64,000 bases of DNA. Origin: a virus. The position numbers and the translations under genes are program-made. This document shows, piece by piece, positions 56,974 through 64,000 of the stretch. The stretch spans positions 1 to 64,000 of IMG/VR virus record IMGVR_UViG_3300042908_001045, one strand, 5' to 3'. The notes beneath the pieces were generated by a model that saw nothing but the letters and a program-made list of their open reading frames with translations, was not told where the DNA came from and ran no database searches. Each line of letters starts with the position of its first letter. Positions within the stretch are counted from its first letter, which is position 1.

Positions 56974-59900
56974 GATGCTATAAAATAACCAATTGTGTAA
57001 TTAAAAGTGGATGCAGCAGAAGATACAATATTTAGTGCTGTGTTTGGAGATAAGCGTATTTCTCTGTTTTGCGCTAAATTAGCCTCTCCTTCCATTCCTT
57101 GGGAAGACAAGAAAAATCTAGCAACATTATCAGCACCATTTCTAATTGTAACTGTTTGTGCAGCAGTTCCTTCTAATTGTACTCTAATATATGATACATA
57201 AATTCTATTACCAGTTGGGACAGGAGCGCCAACAACAGTAGTTGTGGTAGCAGTAGTGATAGTATTTGTGATGAACACCATAGTTCTATCACTAATCGAC
57301 TGCTGAGTAAGTGTAATTAATATTTTCAACAATCCAATCAAACTTGTTGTGTTTGCATTGTAGTCAATGCTTGCCCAGCTATCTATAAACGATATACTAT
57401 CAATATTTATAATTGGAGCATCTGAAATAGCACCAATAGACACAATATTATTAGCTTCTGTAAGAAGTCTTTTGGTTAAAGAGATTAAACTAGCAGTACC
57501 CGTGTCAGTGGCTGCCGAACTATCTGTCGTCGTACCAATAGATGTAATTACTCCTTTTAAAAGTGCAACTAAACTGGCTGTTCCTGTAGTGGCTGCTGTA
57601 TCTGTTGTTGTTCCAATAGACGCAATATTATCTGTTTCTTGTAATAGTTTTTTGATTAAAGATATTAAAGTAGCAGTACCTGTGTCTGTTGTTGCTGCCG
57701 CATCTGTTGTTGTTCCTAAAACTGCACTAACATTACCAATTTGCTGGTTAATAGCAGTAACTGTGTTATCTCCATCGGTGCTTAATAGCCTTTTAAGTAA
57801 TGATATTAAGCTGGTATTTTGAGTGTCTGTAGTAGCTGCACTATCTGATGTGGTGCCAATTGAACTAATTAGTCCTTTCAATAATGAAACAACACTAGCG
57901 TTGCCAGAAGTGACTGCTGCATCAGATGTTGCTCCAATAGAAGCAACATTGTCTGTTTCTACTAACAACCGTTTTAATAAAGCTATAACAGTAAAAGTAC
58001 CTGTATCTGTTGTTGCTACTGCATCTGTTGTTGTTCCTAATGATGCAGTAACATTGTTTATTTGTTGATTGATAGCAGTAACTGTGTTATCTCCATCGGT
58101 ACTTAACAATCTTTTAAGTAGTGATATCAAACTAGTGTTTTGAGTGTCTGTCGTAGCTGCCGTATCAGAGGTAGATCCAATAGAGGCATTTAAGCCTTTA
58201 ATTAAAGACACTAAACTAGCAGAACCACTATTTGCCGCTGCATCTGAAGTTGTCCCAATAGAAGCAATGTTGTCAGTTTCTTGTAGTAATCTTTTGAATA
58301 AAGCAATTAAGCTAAACGTCCCGCTATCCGTTGTTGCCGCTGCATCTGCTCTAGTTCCAAGTAAAGTGTATATATCACTTAATTGTTGATTAGTGCCTGC
58401 CACACCGTCTGTTTCAAGTAGTCGTTTAATTAAAGATATTAAACTTGCATTGGCAGTGTCTGAAGTGGCCGAATTGTCAGTAATAGACCCTATTGCATTA
58501 TTTAATCCTTTAATTAAAGCTACTAAACTAGCGTCGCCTGATGCTGCTGCAACATCTGAAATGCTTCCAATTGATGCAATATTGTTAGTTTCTGATAACA
58601 ACCGTTTTAGCAACGCTATGACAGTAAAAGTACCTGCATCTGTCGTTGCCGCTGCATCTGATGTTGTTCCTAGCGCTGTAGTAACGTTACTTATTTGTTG
58701 ATTAATAGCAGTAACTGTATTATCTCCATCAGTTGCTAACAATCTTTTAAGTAACGATATTAAACTTGCATTTTCAGTATCTGTAGTGGCTGCACTATCT
58801 GATGTAGTGCCAATTGAAGTATTTAATCCTTTAACTAACGACACTAAGCTAGCAGAGCCACTGTTTGCCGACGCGTCTGAAGTAGTTCCAATAGAGGTAA
58901 TATTGTCAGTTTCTTGTAATAATCTTTTAATTAAAGATATTAAAGTAGCAGCACCTGTATCTGTCGTTGCTGCCGAGTCAGAATTAGTTCCAATAGATTG
59001 ATTTAATCCTTTGATTAAAGAGATTAAACTAACATTACCGGATATAGCAGCTAAATCACTGGTAGTTCCAATTGAAGATATGTTGTTAGTTTCACTTAAT
59101 AATCGCTTAAACAGTGATATTAACGTAAATACTCCATCATCTGAAGTAGCTAATGAATCATTGGTAGTTCCAATTGAAGCAAGTATATTAGATAAATGCT
59201 GATTAATACTGTTTATGTTACTGCTATCCCCATCAGTACTTAACAATCTTTTGAGTAGAGAAATTAAAGTAGCTGAGTCAGTATCTGAAGTTGCTGGTGT
59301 GTCTGATGTTGCCCCAATAGTTAAATTAAGTCCTTTAAGTAAACTAACTACACTAGCATTACCAGATGTAGCAGCTGTATCCGACACTTCTCCAATTGAT
59401 GCAATATTATTTGTTTCTTGTAATAATTTTTTAAGTAAAGAAATTATGCTAAATGTTCCTGTATCGTTAGTTGCGACTGCATCTGTTGTGTTTCCTAAAG
59501 TTGTGGTGACATTACCAATTTGCTGATTAATAGCAGTAACTGTATTATCTCCATCACTTGCTAATAGTCTTTTAAGCAATGATATCAAACTAGAATTTTG
59601 GTCATCTGCTGTAGCTGCTGCATCAGAAGTAGATCCAATGGAAATGTTCAAACCTTTAATTAAAGATATTAAACTAGCATTCCCAGAGTTTGCCGACGCG
59701 TCTGAAGTTGCCCCAATCGAAGCAATATTATTAGTTTCAGTTAATAGTTTTTTAATTAAAGATATTAAACTAAATTGTCCATCATCTGCTGTAGCTGGAC
59801 TATCAATTGAAGTTCCGATAGAATTGTAAATATTAGCAAGTTGTTGATTAATGCCTTGGATATTGCCGCTATCGCCATCTGTACTTAATAGTCTTTTTAG

Positions 59901-60290
59901 CAAAGATATTACGCTAGCATTGGCTGTGTCTGATGTAGCAGGACTATCATTTATACTGCCAACAGAAGTTTCAACTTTATTATTTAGTTCAACACACTCT
60001 AATACAGACCTTTGCCCAAAGTCTATTAGTCTTTTTGTTAAAGCTATTAAAGTTCCATCACTAACGCTATAGTCAATTTGTGTTAAATCATCGGGAACTG
60101 TTATGTTATCGAGATCAGTAATAGTGTCCAGCAATTTGACGGTATCTATAGTTTTAGACGCAAAATCACTAATATCACCAACATCAGCTGAGGAAAATTC
60201 TGGAATATGTGGGTTAGCTTCTGTTCCCGCTCCTGATACTTTCCTGTATTTTACAGCACCAGCTCCATCAATATATCTAGCAGAACTCAT
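56970..60290 (-). CDS. Giant repetitive tail fibre, 1106 aa
   Basis: After a 108-residue head come 24 related units arranged as a repeating A-B-C set (47, 34 and 26 residues; 107 in all), each starting SIGxxSDxxAT and running into ISLLKRLL or LIKGLN helices. The last 150 residues form a beta-rich tip (VFITNTITTATTTTVVG...GYFIAS), probably receptor-binding. This would give a long trimeric coiled-coil-like shaft with a globular end. On the opposite strand the repeats create many false frames. Confidence 0.82.
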   Translation of the reverse strand: MSSARYIDGAGAVKYRKVSGAGTEANPHIPEFSSADVGDISDFASKTIDTVKLLDTITDLDNITVPDDLTQIDYSVSDGTLIALTKRLIDFGQRSVLECVELNNKVETSVGSINDSPATSDTANASVISLLKRLLSTDGDSGNIQGINQQLANIYNSIGTSIDSPATADDGQFSLISLIKKLLTETNNIASIGATSDASANSGNASLISLIKGLNISIGSTSDAAATADDQNSSLISLLKRLLASDGDNTVTAINQQIGNVTTTLGNTTDAVATNDTGTFSIISLLKKLLQETNNIASIGEVSDTAATSGNASVVSLLKGLNLTIGATSDTPATSDTDSATLISLLKRLLSTDGDSSNINSINQHLSNILASIGTTNDSLATSDDGVFTLISLFKRLLSETNNISSIGTTSDLAAISGNVSLISLIKGLNQSIGTNSDSAATTDTGAATLISLIKRLLQETDNITSIGTTSDASANSGSASLVSLVKGLNTSIGTTSDSAATTDTENASLISLLKRLLATDGDNTVTAINQQISNVTTALGTTSDAAATTDAGTFTVIALLKRLLSETNNIASIGSISDVAAASGDASLVALIKGLNNAIGSITDNSATSDTANASLISLIKRLLETDGVAGTNQQLSDIYTLLGTRADAAATTDSGTFSLIALFKRLLQETDNIASIGTTSDAAANSGSASLVSLIKGLNASIGSTSDTAATTDTQNTSLISLLKRLLSTDGDNTVTAINQQINNVTASLGTTTDAVATTDTGTFTVIALLKRLLVETDNVASIGATSDAAVTSGNASVVSLLKGLISSIGTTSDSAATTDTQNTSLISLLKRLLSTDGDNTVTAINQQIGNVSAVLGTTTDAAATTDTGTATLISLIKKLLQETDNIASIGTTTDTAATTGTASLVALLKGVITSIGTTTDSSAATDTGTASLISLTKRLLTEANNIVSIGAISDAPIINIDSISFIDSWASIDYNANTTSLIGLLKILITLTQQSISDRTMVFITNTITTATTTTVVGAPVPTGNRIYVSYIRVQLEGTAAQTVTIRNGADNVARFFLSSQGMEGEANLAQNREIRLSPNTALNIVSSAASTFNYTIGYFIAS
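57441..59966 (-). repeat. Higher-order repeat array in the tail fibre gene
   Basis: The 24 units follow an A-B-C order with a 107-codon period (321 bp). One set lacks its A unit and a final lone B unit ends the array. Confidence 0.85.
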
Positions 60291-60292
60291 GA

Positions 60293-60730
60293 TTAAAACT
60301 CTAAAGCAATGAATGAATTTATTTTAGCAGTAAAATCTAATACTGAATTACTATAGAATAATTCAACTGGTAAAACTGACTCCTCCCAGTCAGAAAACAA
60401 ATTAGTTAAAAAATTAGCTCGAACTCTAGTGTAGTAAGTATCTACTGGTAAATTATAGAAAACTGTTGTTAAATCAAAAACCGTTCTAGATTGTTGCCAA
60501 AAATTTTCGTCTTTTCGTTTTATTTCAGCAGTGTAGCTGGTAGCCCAAGGAGAATTAATATCTTCTTGAAGTGGTTGCTGCCAAGAAACGTAAATATTAA
60601 ATAAATCAGCATTAATAGAAGATAATTGAGTTGCTGGAATCAAAGAACTTGACATTACTATATTTCTTGGTTTTTGCCCAACAACTGGAAGTACCGTTTT
60701 AGATGGTAAATCGTCAAATTCCCATGTCAT
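60293..60730 (-). CDS. FN3-like tail-tip protein, 145 aa (paralogue 2)
   Basis: MTWEFDDLPSKTVLP...PRNIVMSSS, then NIYVSWQQPLQEDINSPWATSYTAEIKRKDENFWQQSRTVFDLTTVFYNLPVDTYYTRVRANFLTNLFSDW: a fibronectin-III-type beta sandwich, tandem paralogue of the next gene. These modules often extend gpJ in other phages; here they are separate genes. Confidence 0.7.
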   Translation of the reverse strand: MTWEFDDLPSKTVLPVVGQKPRNIVMSSSLIPATQLSSINADLFNIYVSWQQPLQEDINSPWATSYTAEIKRKDENFWQQSRTVFDLTTVFYNLPVDTYYTRVRANFLTNLFSDWEESVLPVELFYSNSVLDFTAKINSFIALEF

Positions 60731-61077
60731 TATACGGACTCCGTCCAGTCAGATAAGCTGTTGTCAAAGAATATTGCTCTAACTCTTACGTAATAATTAC
60801 CTGGTTGTATATTTTCGAAAGTAGTAAACAAATCTGTAGTTGTTCTAGTTTGCTCCCAAATTCCTTCTTGTCCTTTTTTGATTTCTGCTACATAGCCTAT
60901 TACCCAAGGAGATACAGCATTATCTAATAATGGTTGTTGCCAAGACGCAAAAACGTTAAATAAATCAACTTCTACAATCGTAGGAATTCGTATACTAGAT
61001 AAACTTATGTTTCTTGGACTAGCATTAGCGTTTGGAAGTGCTGTCTTAACTGGTAAATTATCAAATTCCCAAGTCAT
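60730..61077 (-). CDS. FN3-like tail-tip protein, 115 aa (paralogue 1)
   Basis: MTWEFDNLPVKTALP...VFASWQQPLLDNAVSPWVIGYVAEIKKGQEGIWEQTRT...GNYYVRVRAIFFDNSLSDW, the same FN3-like sandwich as the following gene. Its start overlaps the gpJ-like stop by four bases, so it may be a former C-terminal part of that protein. Confidence 0.7.
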   Translation of the reverse strand: MTWEFDNLPVKTALPNANASPRNISLSSIRIPTIVEVDLFNVFASWQQPLLDNAVSPWVIGYVAEIKKGQEGIWEQTRTTTDLFTTFENIQPGNYYVRVRAIFFDNSLSDWTESV

Positions 61078-63014
61078 ACCATTCTCATCTCATCAATAAA
61101 AGTATATTTACTATCATCATACTCTGCTGCTGTAATTTCATGCATACCTTCTATTGTTTCAGTTACAGGAACTCTGTTAATTACTCTGTATTTTTTAGGT
61201 TTAACGCTAGTTCCGGATAATATCCAGTTAGACTCAGGAAGTGGAATCATAGGAAAATTTGAAGATACTACAATCGTTGATATATCGCTTCCTGCCCCAG
61301 TAACTACAGTTCTTTCCACCGCTGTTCCATTGCTTAAAGTAACACTGATTTTGTAAGACTCTCCTGAAATTAACGTTACTGGACTATCTAGCGTAACAGT
61401 GTTTTCTGTGGCTGCTTTGATTAATCCTCCATATCTCATCTCTACTCTTTGTGAATCTAAAATATTAATTACGTCTCCTGGTTTAATAAATGCAGCGTAA
61501 GCCCTAGCTTTAAAAATAACTGTTTCTTGTTCTAGTCTATCTCCCATTAAAATAGCTACTCCAGCTCGCCTTGCTTGTCCTCTAGAAGTACATGCAATTG
61601 CTTCTACTTCTAGTTCTTTAATACCCCATTTCTGAATGCCGATAGGGTCTTCTACTACTTCTACTGTTTTCCTATAAAAATCATTTGGGTTAAGCCAGCT
61701 AACTAATGCTATTGTTTTTTTACTTTTTAATCCAGTTCTAGCATAAGTAAACAAGCCTTCTTCTACATCAGCTTGCGTAAATTGATATGAAACATTTGTT
61801 GGCTTGTCAGCGACGAATGTTATCGCACCAGATTGCCAATAGCTAAATCCTCTAAAAATTGTTATTAAAGATTGCAATACTTGGTACGCTTCTGTTTTAC
61901 TCTGTAAAGCTATATTGCATTGAAATCTATGTTCTGTACCACCGTATCCATCTGGTACTAATCCATTGCAATACTGGCTAATCTCATATAATCCCCACTT
62001 ATCTATTTGCCCAATATCAATATAGTCTCCAAGCCCATATCTTGTGTTTGTTAGTAAATCATAAAGAATCCATGCTGGATCAGAAACAGCAAGAGTTGAG
62101 TAAATAAAACTTCCGTTCCAAGTTCCACTGTATGTTAATCCTCTTTGCGCTGTGACAGTAGCATTACTGGGTATTCTAATAAGCATGCCAAAAACTTTAA
62201 AAGCAGCTGTAGGAATAGATGAAAAGCCACTAGTATTAAATCCAAACGCAGCTATAGCAGTGTTGGGATAACGTAAAGTAGTTGAATTTATTTTTGTGTA
62301 TCCAATCCATTGCATTTGACGTTGATAACCTTGCTGCTGGGTTTCTTCATTGTCTACTGTAAAATTTTGCACTCTTAATGTTAAAGAAGATAATGTATTT
62401 GCAGGGACAGGAATTGCGTAGTCAAACTCAGTAGGAGACGGAAATCTACCACCTATCGTAGTAGATAAAACAGTCACAAAAGCATTGTTATCTTGTTTTA
62501 ATGAAATTGCAAAACTTAAATCTGCGCCAGTGGTATCTCCATTATCTGGATTAATTCGTTGTAGTTGAAAAGAAAACTTAAAAATTATTAAATTTAGTAA
62601 AGTTTCACCTGGTTGAATAAATATGGTTTTATTAACACCATTTGGAATTGATTGTAAAACTTGAGCTGAGACTGATTCTGGAGAAGCAACCTGATCAAAT
62701 CCTGGAATTTCTGTTATAGCTGCTTGTGTTTGAGTGCCAGTTCTATATCCAAATTGAAAATCTTTAAAGTTTAAACTTCCATCATTGTTTTCTATAGGAG
62801 TTTCATCAAGAAAAACATTTCGTAAAGGATTTGAGCCTAATCCTTCTATAGTGCCTTCACAAATAGCTCCAAGAATATAAGCAGAAGCAACACTTCTTCC
62901 AGTTGGTTTTTGAATGCTTGGTTTACCACCGCCTTTACCGCCGCCTTTACCGCCGCCTCCACCGCCGCCTCCACCTTGCCCAAATATTTTAATTTCTTTC
63001 TTTTTTTTAACCAT
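61074..63014 (-). CDS. Lambda gpJ-like central tail-tip (host specificity) protein, 646 aa
   Basis: Starts with a Gly/Lys-rich run, then GRSVASAYILGAICEGTIEGLGSNPLRNVFLDETPIENNDGSLNF, the classic J opening (lambda ISEGPIEG). FDQVASPESVSAQV, WILYDLLTNTRYGLGDYI and AIACTSRGQARRAGVAIL follow, typical of the hub domains. It is shorter than lambda J, and the FN3-like parts are separate genes. The GGC/GGT-rich start contains short tandem repeats that may vary in length. Confidence 0.92.
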   Translation of the reverse strand: MVKKKKEIKIFGQGGGGGGGGGKGGGKGGGKPSIQKPTGRSVASAYILGAICEGTIEGLGSNPLRNVFLDETPIENNDGSLNFKDFQFGYRTGTQTQAAITEIPGFDQVASPESVSAQVLQSIPNGVNKTIFIQPGETLLNLIIFKFSFQLQRINPDNGDTTGADLSFAISLKQDNNAFVTVLSTTIGGRFPSPTEFDYAIPVPANTLSSLTLRVQNFTVDNEETQQQGYQRQMQWIGYTKINSTTLRYPNTAIAAFGFNTSGFSSIPTAAFKVFGMLIRIPSNATVTAQRGLTYSGTWNGSFIYSTLAVSDPAWILYDLLTNTRYGLGDYIDIGQIDKWGLYEISQYCNGLVPDGYGGTEHRFQCNIALQSKTEAYQVLQSLITIFRGFSYWQSGAITFVADKPTNVSYQFTQADVEEGLFTYARTGLKSKKTIALVSWLNPNDFYRKTVEVVEDPIGIQKWGIKELEVEAIACTSRGQARRAGVAILMGDRLEQETVIFKARAYAAFIKPGDVINILDSQRVEMRYGGLIKAATENTVTLDSPVTLISGESYKISVTLSNGTAVERTVVTGAGSDISTIVVSSNFPMIPLPESNWILSGTSVKPKKYRVINRVPVTETIEGMHEITAAEYDDSKYTFIDEMRMV

Positions 63015-63044
63015 TTGTTTTATTTTTTAAACAAAAAAACTAGA

Positions 63045-63623
63045 TTATGCTGGAATATAAGCACTACTTATTTTAGCCGAAATAACATAAAAACCAGAAA
63101 TCATGATACCGTAAATGATTGGTACTCTACCGCCTTCCTGTGTGTTAGACTGTATTCCACCAAAAGTTTCACTACTTTTTTCCGGCTCTTCTTTGGCTGG
63201 TTTGAACAAAGATGCAATACCTGCAAACAGTAACACGGCTCCCATCAAAATCGTCCAACTAGAAGTAAAAAACTTAGTTCCCCAAATTAGAACTCCACCT
63301 GGCGCAACTATTGCTAGAGTAAACAGTGCTGCTGCGCCTACCCACATCCACCAGTTATCTCCACTTCCGGAAATCACGGGAATAATTCTAATACTACGCA
63401 CTTTTTTTGAAATAGGACAATATAGTTTTTCTCCATGAACATCTTCATACCCAACTACTATTCTATACATCACTCCACGTTTTTCGGCTTGTTGTAAATA
63501 ATTTAAAAAATTGCTAAAATTGGCTTTTAAAGCTCGCATTAATTCGGCAATAGATTGTATAGCCAGTTCAATTTTATCTGTAAAAATATCGGCTAATTCA
63601 CCTTCTAGAGAGACTGTAATCAT
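63045..63623 (-). CDS. Lambda gpI-like tail assembly protein, 192 aa
   Basis: RALKANFSNFLNYLQQAEKRGVMYRIVVG at the start and ETFGGIQSNTQEGGRVPIIYGIMISGFYVIS at the end match gpI; two hydrophobic helices (about 94-135) lie between. It acts with gpJ in tail-tip assembly. Its start codon overlaps that of the divergent gpM-like gene (CATG). Confidence 0.88.
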   Translation of the reverse strand: MITVSLEGELADIFTDKIELAIQSIAELMRALKANFSNFLNYLQQAEKRGVMYRIVVGYEDVHGEKLYCPISKKVRSIRIIPVISGSGDNWWMWVGAAALFTLAIVAPGGVLIWGTKFFTSSWTILMGAVLLFAGIASLFKPAKEEPEKSSETFGGIQSNTQEGGRVPIIYGIMISGFYVISAKISSAYIPA

Positions 63624-63954
63624 GAGTTATCCAACCATTCCTTTTATTCCCAGCTGGGATAATACAAAAACAGAACAATCAAATTTGATTGTAACTAAGT
63701 TTTTGCCTAATGCTGTTGAAGCAAGGGCATTTAAGACCAAAATTAATACCACAAATGTTACTTTCGCCGTGTCTGGAAATATTACAAATGCAACTGAAGT
63801 GGACAATTTTCTAAGACAGCGTAATGGGAAAGCATTTAAAATAGAAGGTAGCGACGAACTATATCATTGCACAGAATGGACAGTGCAAATATTAGCAGAT
63901 AATGTAAATGCGTTTTCTGCAACATTTGAACAAGTAAGGAGTTTTGCAACATGA
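63622..63954 (+). CDS. gpM-like minor tail protein, 110 aa
   Basis: ATG 63622 is chosen because upstream sequence belongs to the opposite-strand gpI-like gene. The protein (NAVEARAFKTKIN...FLRQRNGKAFKIEGSDELYHCTEWTVQIL...SATFEQV) has the gpM layout with the final ATFEQV. It overlaps the following gene by four bases (ATGA). Confidence 0.65.
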   Translation: MSYPTIPFIPSWDNTKTEQSNLIVTKFLPNAVEARAFKTKINTTNVTFAVSGNITNATEVDNFLRQRNGKAFKIEGSDELYHCTEWTVQILADNVNAFSATFEQVRSFAT

Positions 63955-64000
63955 TTCCAAATTTAATGACATTAAACCCTGATGCTTTTATAGAATTATA
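63951..64000 (+). CDS. Probable gpL-like tail protein, 5' end only
   Basis: MIPNLMTLNPDAFIELY continues past the right edge. The start resembles minor tail protein L, which follows gpM in lambda. Confidence 0.5.
   Translation, partial: MIPNLMTLNPDAFIEL

Noticed and set aside
57007-60312. Series of rightward frames with SVVAAxSxVVPIEA-like repeats
   Set aside because: They are antisense shadows of the fibre repeats, in phase with the leftward gene, and have no ribosome sites.
1-64000. CRISPR array to serve the type IV-B genes
   Set aside because: I found no run of near-identical short repeats with unequal spacers. Repeats seen lie inside the fibre and tail-tube genes and are coding.
1-64000. 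tRNA genes
   Set aside because: No stretch with a T-loop, acceptor stem and anticodon arm in register was found; the 2470 RNA fails the T-loop test.

Overview
The window looks like part of a large, AT-rich, tailed-phage genome, or a phage-plasmid, that infects a cyanobacterium. Siphovirus-type head and tail genes share the stretch with a replication module and a ParA partition ATPase, and no integrase was seen. The cyanobacterial assignment is inference. It rests on a B12-dependent (class II) ribonucleotide reductase carrying four inteins, a thymidylate synthase with a DUF4346-like tail, many TPR and pentapeptide-repeat proteins, and an S74-type fibre.

About 1-14.9 kb is an accessory region of short genes on both strands, many with their own consensus promoter (TTGACA, 17 bp, TATAAT-like). 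Its centrepiece is a five-gene leftward operon at 10491-14194. It has the gene content of a type IV-B CRISPR-Cas system: csf3 (Cas5-like), a cysH-like PP-loop gene, csf1 (zinc finger), a small Cas11-type subunit and csf2 (Cas7). I saw no CRISPR array, cas6, cas1/cas2 or dinG. A second, diverged csf3-like gene at 6911-7534 sits 6 kb away and overlaps a thymidylate-synthase-like gene. A candidate structured small RNA lies at 2470-2562.

About 14.9-32.6 kb is nucleotide metabolism, replication and recombination: a ParB-like nuclease-fold protein, an SSB, a DUF262-like remnant, the intein-split reductase, a DnaQ-type exonuclease, an accessory operon with internal paralogues, ParA, a replication-initiator-like protein, DnaB helicase, an ASCH-domain protein, an Erf-type annealing protein and a beta sliding clamp. 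No DNA polymerase catalytic subunit was seen, so the clamp and exonuclease may adapt the host replicase.

About 32.6-64 kb is structural: terminase large subunit, portal, minor head protein, possible prohead protease, major capsid protein with an N-terminal coiled coil, connector proteins, four consecutive tail-tube paralogues (one enlarged to 1201 residues by repeats), and a lambda G/GT-like pair that needs a -1 frameshift. A lambda M/K/I/J-like tail-tip block follows in reverse orientation (55431-63623) and includes a 1106-residue fibre built from a 107-residue higher-order repeat. Interspersed in this region are an HNH protein, a DEAH helicase, a Cro-like regulator, a DUF3310 protein and a sigma factor fused to an IS1 InsA-like zinc ribbon. 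The tape-measure gene is not in the window. Both edges cut genes.
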